64,000 nt of DNA from Drosophila persimilis (taxonomy: Eukaryota > Arthropoda > Insecta > Diptera > Drosophilidae): contig NW_020825289.1 in assembly GCF_003286085.1 (NCBI RefSeq), positions 18,688,001 through 18,752,000 on the forward strand, given 5' to 3'. Within the stretch, counting starts at the first letter, position 1, and every line of letters starts with the position of its first letter. The notes beneath the pieces were generated by a model. It searched no databases and was not told the DNA's origin. It worked only from the letters and a program-made list of their open reading frames with translations. The position numbers were made by a program, and so were the translations under genes. Shown piece by piece: positions 36,940 to 47,419 of this stretch.

Positions 36940-37225
36940 TATGTGTGGCAGATCGAGGAATCGGATCTGATTGAGCCGGATGGCATCGCTGTCGACTAAA
37001 TGTACAGTAGCATTTACTGGCATGAAGTCGGCACGTGGTTTTGTGGAAGGTGGTGGACCAGTCGCGTTCCCTGGTCTTCGAGCAGCGTCGCGGCTGCATG
37101 TACTGGATAGACTCCATTGATCAAGACGACGGGCCAGAGCCGCAGCCCAACGACAAGCGGCAAGTAGGGGCGAATGCGTGCAAGATCAACAACGGGGGGT
37201 TCTCCAGATCGAAGCCAAAAGTCAC
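36940..37225 (+). pseudogene. decayed LRP5/6(arrow)-like beta-propeller/EGF fragment
   Basis: Translated pieces recall the YWTD beta-propeller of LDL-receptor-related proteins. LIEPDGIAVD (36967-36996) is followed by a stop (36997-36999) where the family has Trp, then MYSSIYW, a decayed YWTD. After a frame change come RSLVFEQRRGCMYWIDSIDQ (about 37064 on) and ACKINNGG, the start of the EGF module that usually follows a propeller. Only about one blade and a half plus the start of the EGF remain, and the frame is broken at least twice. There are no introns to judge from, so a retrocopy or segmental fragment are both possible. It lies between the zinc-finger gene and the NAT1 promoter and cannot make a receptor. 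Confidence 0.6.
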
Positions 37226-37854
37226 AGCATCAAGCTATTGCTGGCAAATGGCATAAATGAGCTCTGCAATGAATGGATCATGGCGGCTCCGGGAACACTT
37301 CGTGCACCGACAAGATATACGTGATCAAAGACTTCTTATCCGGTTTGTTGTTGTCCCGTCTGTAAAAGACTATTAGGTGGTAGCTATAGCATCAAAGATT
37401 GTCTTACCAATAGACGTCCCACAGACGCGGAACTCCGAACTCCTTCCTGACGTTCTTCTCCCGAGCGATGGTTGCGATCCCGTGTCATTCACCTGCTGGT
37501 AAATGGTGTTCGACTAGATTGCCGCTGTAGGGGATCTCAGCCTCCACTCGTTTTCCACTCGTTTACATTTGGCCTCTTGATGTTGGCCCCATTCTCCAAC
37601 AGAAAAATGACTAGTTACGAGGTTTTTACGTGGAACAAGTCCTTTTGTGGATTTTTGAATTTGTTTATCGAGCTACAAATCAGCTGAGAAAATCCTTTTA
37701 TCGATTTCAGACTTCGGTATTTTATTGCATGTGATTATTTGTATCACACTGATTTGCATGCCTTGATTTATATGATTTACATTTTGCATGTATTTTGAAA
37801 TAAAATTTGTAGAAAAACAACGAAAAAGTTAAAGAAATTAAAATTTGTTTATCG

Positions 37855-37935
37855 ATTATCAGCTGATAAAATGTATCGATAAGATATACCGAAATATACG
37901 GTCTTCTTCCAGCCTCTCATTCCACACTGATGCGC
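37855..37935 (+). promoter_or_regulatory. candidate NAT1 promoter (DRE plus inverted motif 6)
   Basis: The segment holds tatcgata (DRE) directly followed by gatataccgaaatatacggtc, two motif-6-like words on the minus strand, and a second TATCGATT upstream. A transcript from here would include ggaatacgaaattagtgaaaataaag, followed by a splice donor gttagt at about 38002. Unlike the four repeat-borne promoters, I see no further similarity to the dispersed repeat here. Confidence 0.45.
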
Positions 37936-38001
37936 ATCTCTAATTCACATTTTCAGCTTGCGTGTTGGCCATACGGAATACGAAATTAGTGAAAATAAAG
38001 G

Positions 38002-40211
38002 TTAGTACAATGAATTTGGGAAGGACTTGGTAGGCCGTCCTTTTTCCTCCTACTTTTGATCGAAAAGGCAAAGTGAACTTGGTTAAAAAGTGAATTTAAA
38101 ATTATAGCCTCAAAATTTGCCATGATGATTTAGAGAAAACCGATTTTTTGTGTATGTACATATGTGTCTGTGTAGCACGTCCTCGTTTCTTTATGGCGAA
38201 AAAGTCATGCTGGGAAATCAATAAAAGTGAGATGGAAAATGATTAGTGCAATTTGCTTTTCGATGTGAAAATTGACAATGTTTAAACTGGAAAAAGGCAA
38301 TAGGGGACAGAACATTTAAAAGACAAACTAAATGAATCACTCGGAAGTACAAGCACAAAGAAAGTTGCCTGTGTGTGTGTGTATGTACACATATTCATGC
38401 AACAAAATGGCGGAGGCACATTGGAAAATCTCAAATGCTGTTGACGTTGCTCTAACAGTGTGTCTTCCCCCTTTGGAAGACCCCGCCACCCCTGGTGGGT
38501 GAGTTTGAGTTTTTCGATTTTCCTTCGGCCAGCTTCACTTTGTGTGTTTCCGTGTGCGCCGTATCTTCTCGCTTAGATGATCTGTGAACAAACACACACA
38601 CATATGCCTACGAATTGTGTCTGTATTGTTGCACTTTGTTCGCCCTGTTTTCGTCATTGTAAAAATTGAGTGCGCCTCAGCGGAATGAAAGTAGGAGGAG
38701 GCGAAGGCCTCTGGGATCGGTTCAAGATACGAGATATTCCATCATACAACTGCCCCCACAACCAAAAGAGAGTTTTATAACGTGGGTGTGCCATTTGGTT
38801 GGTTAAATATGCACCTCTCAGACCAGCAAACACTTGTACACGGGCCACGCGCTGGAATTGAGGTCAAAATCATCCACAACTGGGTCTTACGTTGAGGGGG
38901 AGGGAGGGCCCGAGGCGCGGTCGGGTCGGGGTCGTCGACGCCTCGTTGCAGTGACTCTGACACGGGGTGGATTTTCACATTGGCCACATTTTGGGGGGGA
39001 TGTTTAGAAGGCACTATTGCAGGCAATACTTGCGAGTCGAATACGGATATACATACAAATATACAGACTCGAGACTAGGCTTAGGACCAAAGACGGGCCA
39101 GGGTTGTTCAAGCTGCTTCGATATACACACACACTCACATACATATACATATATAGTACATAGATAGATTTCAATCAATTAAGGCAAGGCAAGGCTAGCA
39201 AATTCAGAAAAAATAAACAAAGTGACTCATGTCCAAGTGTGCAATGAGGGAATGTTTACCACTCTGCCGTTGACTAAACACGCTAATCAACGCAGTTCTC
39301 CCCTCGTCTGTGGCTATGCCTAGTATATGCGTATCGGGAGCGAGTCTGTTCATTTCTTGGGGTCAAGGCACTTTAATTCGATGGCGCAGAAGACCAGCAT
39401 CGAGCGAGCGAGACAGCTAGCAGGCGACCGACCGAGCTCCAAAGCAGAGGCCATAAACCTCCACACAAAGAAAGGACACTGACACTGGCTGTGGCTGTGG
39501 TGCGCCGTTCTTGCGCATCAGCTTCTAGCAATTTGGTTACTTTTCGTATCCCCATCCCGCTCGCTTCGTGGGCCGCATTCTTCCAGTTTCCATTGTGGGG
39601 TATGGGAGTAGCACGAACGAGCGTGAGAGCAAACAAAGAAAGCTGGAACAAAGAAGTAGTGAGCCCCACCATATGATTCAATTCGAGCGAAAGTAATTTG
39701 GATTTGTTTGAACTAAACCACACATGCTGTCGTTGAGATACATCTAGAAAATATTGATTTTTTCACAACAAAACTCGTTCGTATATCATTGTTTAATTAT
39801 TCTTAAATATCACTTTGCTAAATTACCAACGGATGGCAACGCCGTGCCAGCAAACAAAGCAAGTACGAAGAGAGAGTGAGAGAGAACAGAACGTAACGGA
39901 ACGGAAAAGCAGTGAAATGAACTTGAATTTGTTTTATTTGGCGAGGCTATTTCCATAAAGTACTTCCAGTTTGCATTGACTATCCATTGCCGAGTGCAGG
40001 TGCAACAGTTATGTGGCGAAAATAACTGTAATTACTGTGTGGAGACTATATATCTCCTATAAGTGAGGCGATTAGTTTTCCTGTACATTTGTGTCACAAT
40101 ACGAGCTAGTGCTAGCGTAAGCTCTGAATACAGTCTATTTGATCCCTTCTCCCAAGTCGGTTATAAATTTGTTTTGATTTTGGTTCCCAAATTCTTTCAT
40201 TGCTTGACACA
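38002..40211 (+). other. probable first intron of NAT1 (5'UTR)
   Basis: Bounded by a donor (aaataaag followed by gttagt) and an acceptor (ttctttcattgcttgacacag at 40211). No gene is supported inside. It contains CA runs and AT-rich stretches, for example 39128-39167. Alternative start sites inside are possible; the purine-rich block at 39865-39910 looks like 5'UTR sequence. Confidence 0.4.
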
Positions 40212-40576
40212 GGACTTCCATATACGCAAGGCAGCCCAAGTGTAACGGAACTGAGAGACTAATCCCCCAGTTACCACGCAGGCCTCAGCTGAACAAGAAT
40301 AAGAAGACGAAGAAGCAACCCAACCGAACGGAAGGAACGCCTCCACTCGAGTCTCAACGCAACCTACCCTACTGTCTCTGTGTGCGTGCACGTGTGTGTT
40401 GTCAGATTTGTGTGTGTGTCCCGTTTCTGTATTGAAGGATCAGGCCAGATCCGACCAGGAGGAGCAACCAGCAGCCAGCGGTATCCCCCAAACGACCGAC
40501 CACCACCACACACTAGAGAGAGCTCGCTCGTTGCACCTGTGTTCACAGCTGCAATTTATATTTCGCCCCGAGTTGA

Positions 40577-43500
40577 TCTAGAAAAATCATCACCATTCCT
40601 CTATCAACGTACGACGCCGCTCCCCTTTTGCACTCTTACGACGACAGTCCGCAACGTTGGGAGCACACCAACGGGCACCAGGCAGGCGTCATCATAGATC
40701 AGTTTCGGAGCGGTAAAACGATCACCATTGAGGGAGGCACCAGCACCGGTGATACGACGAGCATCGGCGGCGGCAGCGATTTAAGACTGGTAATAACGGC
40801 GAACCCCAGCGAGATCGAGCGCAATTACGATCAGCTTACCAATCGTGGTGGCGGCGGAGGCGGTGGCGTTATAGGCGTCAGCTGCGGTGGCCAAACCCCA
40901 CCGACACCAACGGTCGGGAAAACCCTGCTCAATACCAGTCCCAATCTTTTGCCGATTACCACAGCGACAGATACGTTCAACAATCTTAAGAATCTGGTGA
41001 AGATCGACAAGGGCTCAACACCCGCATCGAACCAAGGAGGCGGCAACTATCGCAAGGGCTCGAACAGTTCTAGCTACAAGTCCGGCGGTGGAGTATCCCC
41101 AGCCATAAGCAACAGCAGCGAGGGTTTGGGTGGTAGAAACGGCAGCCGTTCATCTGGTGGCCCAACTGGACACTTTTCCACTGGCTATAGTAAAAATTCC
41201 GCCAAAATTCGTCAACACGATAGTGAGGTGAGCCCAAGACCTCGACGATCTTACCAGGGTGACTCGTCGTCGTCGCGTTACTATCAAAAGAATAGTGACA
41301 TTTTGGGTCAAAGCATCAACAACCAGCAGCTCGGCAGCTCCGACAGCTACAACGGCTCTGGACGATATTCTTCGAGTGATCAGCAAGGCGGAGCGCATCG
41401 TGGTAGTCGCAGCTATCACTCCAACTCCGATGGCAGCTATAATAATCGATCAATAAACTCCAACTCCACCGGCGGTCCTGCTGGCGGAGCAAGCGGCGGA
41501 AGTAGTGGCGGCGGCGGCGGTGGCAGTAATTACCGCTCATCCCGCAACTACGAGAACGGCAATGGAAGCAACGGACAACAGTCGCGTTACGGCAACGGCA
41601 ACTCCTCGTCCAACTACAACGGAGCTGCATCTAACTCAATTAACAAGTCGTCGTACGGGCATTCGCGTGGTGGCAACGATGGAGTCGTGAGCGGAGTTCG
41701 TCGCGAAGAATACCCCAACAACTACCGCGACAGCTACGAAGACTCTCCCTCACATCAACGATACAACAATACTAACAGCCAAGAGCGAAACGGAGGTGCT
41801 GGAGCAGCAGGCCCCCGATCTGGCTACAATAGGGCCCCCGAAACGGATCGCTACGATCGTGGTGCGGCCGCCAGTCGTCCTACTGCCGTTCGTAACGGAA
41901 ATGCGCCTGCTCAGGTTTCAGCTTCAACTTCCAATTCTTCGAATCATTCTTTGAACAACTCTGCCCACTCGGCAGCCACTTCTCAGCAATCACAGTCGTC
42001 ACAGCAGCACCAACACCAACAGCAGCAGCAGCATCAACAACAACAGCAACAGCAGCAGCAATCACAGGCAGCAGGAGGCACCAAGGGAAACACTCCTCCG
42101 CCAATTACTGGTCGTTGGATACCACCATCGTTGCGTCCGCAGCATGGACTTACGCAGAGCGAGAAGAACGATGCCGTGTTCCGGCGCGTAAGGGGAATAC
42201 TGAACAAGCTAACGCCCGAGAAATTCCAGGAGCTGAGCGATGAACTGCTGCAACTTGACCTCAATTCGATTGTCATTTTGAATGGTGTAATCTTGCTGAT
42301 CTTTGACAAGGCATTGGATGAGCCCAAGTACTCGTCTATGTACGCACAGCTGTGCAAGCGCCTGTCCGAGGAAGCACCATCGTTTGATAAGGAACCAAAC
42401 AACTCTTGCACTTTCCTGCGACTCCTGATCGCCGTCTGTCGCGACAAGTTTAACAATCGTCTGAAGCGTGACGAGAACGACAACAGCAGACCGCCGCCAG
42501 AAAATGAGGCCGACGAGGAGGAACGCCGCCACCTGGCGAAGCAGCGCATGCTCGGCAACGTTAAATTTATTGGGGAGCTCAACAAGCTCGACATGCTGTC
42601 GAAGACCGTGCTGCATCAGTGCATCATGGAGCTACTGGACAAGAAGAAGAAGCGTACGGCCGGTGCGCAGGAAATGTGCGAGGACATGGAATGCCTGGCT
42701 CAGTTGCTCAAGACTTGCGGCAAGAATCTGGATTCAGAACAGGGCAAAGAGCTGATGAATCAGTACTTCGAGACGTTGGAACGTCGATCAAAGTCAACTG
42801 AATATCCACCAAGGATACGCTTCATGCTAAAGGATGTCATCGAGCTGCGACTGAACCATTGGATTCCACGCAAGGTTGGCACCGCCGAGGGACCCGTCCC
42901 CATAAAGCAAATACGCTCGGACGACGACTCTATCATACGCACCCCCTTCCCCAATCGCAATCGCGATATGCGCAACAACGATCGCGATTCCGACAGCTGG
43001 ATGAACCGATTCCACTTGAATATTCAGCCTGGCTATAATGATATGTTCAGCGGGCTAAGTGTCACCGGATCCTCTCCCATTGTGTCCCCGTAAGTAGAAA
43101 AATTCCGACTTCCAGCATTCCAGCTATTTTCGATGGATGCTAATAAATGCTCTCTTCCAGATTCGCCACCAGCTCGAATCGGGACCGAGATCGCGATAAT
43201 CGCCAGTACAACAATCGCGGCGACCGCAATCGCGACCAGAACGGAGGCGGCGGCGGCGGAAACTACAACAATCGCTACAACAAGCACAACCAGAACGGTG
43301 GAGGAAATGGCGGAGGAGGGTCATCTGGTAACCGGGACCGAGACCGGGATGATTCGCGCAGGAACAACGACCGGGACAGGGACCGCAACGACGGACAATA
43401 TGGCGGTAATCAGCTGCTGGGCAGCAAGGAGCTAGCGCCGCGTTTCAAGCGCAATTTGATCACCACGAACCAGGATGCGGTGGAAAACTTGCAAATGCGC

Positions 43501-45216
43501 CCGGCGGCCAACTCCTTGCTTTTCCGAGCGGCCAACCAAAACCAGAAGTTCCCAGCCACGTTGCCCATGTCGACGCCACCCAACAGCAGCCAGGGCAAGG
43601 ACCAGGGACCGCTATCCAATTCCCACTATCCATTGCTGGGTACTCCCACATCCCATCTGATTAATCCCACACGTCCATCGTCCACCCCGTCTGCGGAATA
43701 CGCGGATAACAAGACACTCCACGGAGTTCAGCAAGAGAAGACCCTTAAGGCGACCTCATCGTCGCCCAACTTCAGTTCGGGTGGCTCGCGGGAGAAATTA
43801 GATGAGCAGAGCGCAGACGCCCAATCCTCAAAGTCTTCGAACGACGGCAAAGAACAGCAACAACCGAAGAGTGGTTCCGTGGAGAGACCTAGCACACCAT
43901 CAGGCAATGGCTCGGCCAAGCAACAGAAGAAGGATAAGTATACCAGCAAGGAGGAACAGGGCAAGAAAGCCACCCTCTACTTCAAGGAGAAGTTCTTCTA
44001 CGACGAGGAGCCAAAGGATGAGGAGACAGAGGTCGAAGCTCCAGCGCCAGCTGCAGAGCAGGAAGGGGAAACACCAATACCCTCCCTCAAATCTGACCGA
44101 TTCACTGAGCTAGTTGAGGGATTCCTCGAGCTGAAACTGCCCGAGAAGTCCCTGAAGGATGTGTGCATGAACTTGCTGATGGATGTGTTAGACCGTGTGA
44201 ATGATGTCTACTTGGAGCGCGTCGTGCGCTTCTTGCAGACATTACGCAAACTGTCGAGCATCAAGCCGAACATTGTGGTGGAGGTCTTCAAGCAGTTGGT
44301 CAACAAGATGAACGAGCGCGAAGCTCTCAATCCGAGGATCACGGCCCTCGTGGCGAGTGTCCTGAGCAAGGCCGTATGCGAGCCAGCTCTGCTGAAGCTG
44401 AACGACATCGCCAACTACACGGACAATGGGCAGCACTTCCCGCTTTTCCTCTTGGTGCTGCAGCAGCTGCATAAGAGCATTGGCAAGGAGGCCTTGGAGG
44501 AGAAGTTCCGAGCAAGTAAAATTGACCTGATGAACAGTCTGCCAGAGGTTGATCGTAACAAGGAGAGACTGGCCGAAATACTCGAGGATCGCAATCTTTC
44601 CTTCCTTTATCCGTTGTTGAAAGTGCAGGCCGAGATGATGAAGCAGTTGCTGGTCGATCCCAGTCCGACCAACTTCTACAAGTGGATCAAATCGAATGTG
44701 GACAACAAGTACTACAAGGACCCCGGCTTTATTCAGTCCCTCATGACCGTAGTGGTGAAGTATATAACCAAGGAGACGACACTGGCCCCCAATCTGGATC
44801 CAAAGGAAGCTCCGGAGAAGTCCGTTACCCAGAAGGAGCAGCAACTGCTGGAGAACTATAGTCAGATGCTGCAGACCTTCCTTGGGCAAAACGAACTGCA
44901 ACTGATCGCGTTGTATGCCTTGCAGGCGTTCTGCTTTAACGAGAATTTCCCCAAAGGTAAGTCGATGAAGAACTGACTACTTTCATTCCCATTTTCTCCA
45001 AGAGTTGCCCCTTAACCATTTGCTTTGTCCGCTTTAGGCATGCTGTGCCGTTGGTTCAAATATCTGTACGAGTCTGAAATCATCGAGGAGGAAGCATTCG
45101 TCTCTTGGAAGGAGGAGATTTCCGACAAATATCCAGGCAAAGGATCCGCTCTGTTCCAAGTGAACGCCTGGCTGACTTGGCTACAAGAAGCCGAGTCCGA
45201 GGACGATGAGGATTAA
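40577..45216 (+). CDS. NAT1: NAT1/DAP5 (eIF4G2, p97) translation factor, non-AUG start
   Basis: Three coding exons: up to 43089, 43161-44956 and 45038-45216, in one frame with GT-AG introns. The open frame begins after TGA at 40574-40576 and runs to 42337 without a single in-frame ATG, so initiation must be at a near-cognate codon; 40577 is the limit of the frame, not a proposed start. Candidates include TTG 40628, ATT 40727 (A at -3, G at +4) and CTG 40787 (A at -3, G at +4). The N-terminal region is Gly/Ser/Asn-rich with a Gln/His run (about 42003-42062). The MIF4G domain (about 42140-42900, RGILNKLTPEKF, KYSSMYAQLCKRL) binds eIF4A and eIF3. An Arg/Asp/Asn-rich linker, an MA3 region (about 44090-44470) and a W2 domain (about 44560-45216, EIIEEEAFVSWKEE, KGSALFQVNAWLTWL) follow. 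There is no eIF4E-binding or PABP-binding part, as known for DAP5, which drives cap-independent or alternative initiation. Vertebrate DAP5 also lacks an AUG start (it uses GUG). Confidence 0.93.
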
Positions 45217-45894
45217 GAAGCACCGCCCCGTATAACAATAACTCTATTGTATATCACATTAATTTATATTCACAAATTGATTACATGAAAAAAAGATCAA
45301 AGAAAACGCCCCAACAAAAAAAAAGAAACAAAACAAAACAAAAGATAAATTCAGCAAGATGAAAATGAAAGCTTGGAATCGCGGTTGCAAATCTTAGTCA
45401 AATTATAGTAGAAGAACCCACAAGTTAATCAAAATTATTTGATATTCCAAAAATGCAAACAATTAACAACTTAGTATCAACAAATAAAACGAAATAGACG
45501 CAAACGTATAGAATATTATTCCACGAAATATAAACGCAAACGAAAGTAGTAGATTTTAATTGACATTTCAAGTCACGAACGCATATATACAATACATTTT
45601 TAATTTACAATTAGTAAATCTTGACTCAACCGGAACTGAGAACTGATCTATCGAATAATATATTCCCCCTTTTTTTGTTATCTCTATTCAATTGCCACTC
45701 GCACATCTCTACGTTTTTGTATCCACCTTAAGTAGTTCAAATCAAACAACGCTAAAAATATAAAAATCAGTAGATATGTGCAGTAGATGCGAAACTATAA
45801 AATCTGATTGTAATTGTGAACAAAATATCGTACATATGTATTTTAACCTAACAAAAAAAATCTATAAAAATCTGCCGACATTAATAAGAGCTCT

Positions 45895-45900
45895 AATAAA
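45895..45900 (+). terminator. poly(A) signal of NAT1
   Basis: AATAAA in ctctaataaa, about 680 bp after the NAT1 stop. The intervening 3'UTR is AT-rich and contains other imperfect signals (for example near 45481), so alternative ends are possible. Confidence 0.5.
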
Positions 45901-46399
45901 AATGCAACCGACACTGCGAACGGCAAAACTTTGTCTTTTTCATCATTTAAATTAAATTTAAACTGGACTGGGCATTTGGCGCCAATGTGACTGCAAAGCT
46001 ATGACGCCTATCGGATGGTTCAACTGTCAGCTTTGAAATGCTTTCCAGCACTCCGAAATGTGTGTGGTATTTTTTAAATTCATCAATAATTCATAGACAA
46101 AGGGTAATAAAAATTCCATACGCAGGTTTTACATGACTCTACATGTCTACATGATATTATAGAATTGCGGCTCTAATTAATGCAGAAACTAGTCAGTCCC
46201 TGTTTTAAAGGTATTTCAACGATATTTTGCAATGAGTGTCGGATTCAGGATATACAGGAAACTAATCAAATGCATGAATACGTCGAAAGCATATCAATTT
46301 GAGAAAATTTCTGTATTAATTACGTTTTAAAAACAGTTTGGAAAACAGTATCCCTAAATTAAATTAACGAAATAGGGTATACAAATGCCCATACTCCGG

Positions 46400-46860
46400 T
46401 TGATAAGCAACAAGTCTTCAATAACCAGCAACGTTGACGTGATAACATTGCGACTTTTTTTTGTTGAACTTTTTTGTATAGTCAAAATAAAGTAAATGGA
46501 AGTACTTAAAATATCTACTTAAAATACAACTATGTAGCATTATTCAACGGAATATCATTTAAACGTTTACTCTCTTATGTTTTTTTTTTGTTAGACATTT
46601 TTCGCCAAAACCTTTTTGTAGTCAAAATCCAATAAAAGCAAGTATTTAAATTAAATCAGTCAAGCAGAAAATAGGTTTATTAACTCGATAAAATTATCTG
46701 GGCTAGGCTGAGAGATCTATCGAGCTAGTAATACTCGACGGAATATCAAAAACGAGGAATATGTATAGTAGAATTTGAATTCTTCAGTATTTTACGGTAT
46801 ATTTTTTAAATGAGTCGGCATATTTTTTTATATTTCTGACGGTCGGACGGTATATTTTAG
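46400..46860 (+). promoter_or_regulatory. dispersed repeat with motif-6 array upstream of the PSMG4-like gene
   Basis: Two subunits lie in the same order as at 34130-34680. The second (46590-46858) shares cgccaaaacct, aataaaagcaagtatt, ctagtaata, ggaatatcaaaaacgaggaa and the motif-6 array (ttacggtatatttt, cggacggtatatttta) with the zinc-finger promoter. DRE and motif 1 at the right end are not kept. The next ATG is that of the PSMG4-like gene, about 105 bp further on. Confidence 0.65.
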
Positions 46861-46963
46861 TGGCCAAAATGTGCATTTCATTCTGTTTACCTTTTTTAAA
46901 GTGACATTTTTATTATAAATTGATTTTAAACATAGCCAAACACAGAAAGTTTGAGTTGGAGCA

Positions 46964-47410
46964 ATGGAGAATCTTAATATTTCGGACCCAGCAGCAGCCG
47001 GAGATGCCGGTCATGTCCAGCTGAATGGTCATAAGCAGGACGCCGGTGAAAATGCATTGTTCACCTCACACATGGCCGTATTGGAGAATGGGACTGCACA
47101 GTTTATACTGCGGGCCCTCAAGATGAATGGCAGCACAATGCTGATTGTCAATTCAAAGGAAAATGAGGTATTCGATGAGCTGGCTGTGGGCATGCCCGCA
47201 CGCGACTCCACCAAAAGCGATGCACTTTCCTCGACCCTTATGGGCGGATACGGCCAAACTGAGTCATCTGTTCTGGCCGCCAAGCTGAGCAAGCGCTACG
47301 GCCGCCAGTTCTTCGTGAGCTTAAACATTGGAGGAGATCGTCTGGTGACTCCGTTGTTCGAAAAATCGCTCGTCACCTACATGCAGAGCCATCTGGATCA
47401 TTTCGTATAG
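46964..47410 (+). CDS. proteasome assembly chaperone 4-like protein
   Basis: A single exon of 148 aa, ATG with A at -3 (gagcaatgg context). After about 35 hydrophilic residues, the sequence follows human PSMG4 (PAC4): LAVGMPAR at about 73-80 against LAVAMCSR, the middle segment SSTLMGG.GQTESSVLAAKLSKR against ..LLGDTSDTTSTGLAQRLARK, and QFFVSLNI against QVFVSYNL, ending in a helix (LVTYMQSHLDHF). PAC3-PAC4 form a heterodimer that helps to build the alpha ring of the 20S proteasome in the cytosol. The length is slightly above the human 123 aa because of the N-terminal extension. A ubiquitous promoter fits such a role. Identification rests on this pattern match. Confidence 0.8.
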   Translation: MENLNISDPAAAGDAGHVQLNGHKQDAGENALFTSHMAVLENGTAQFILRALKMNGSTMLIVNSKENEVFDELAVGMPARDSTKSDALSSTLMGGYGQTESSVLAAKLSKRYGRQFFVSLNIGGDRLVTPLFEKSLVTYMQSHLDHFV

Positions 47411-47419
47411 GCCTGTATC

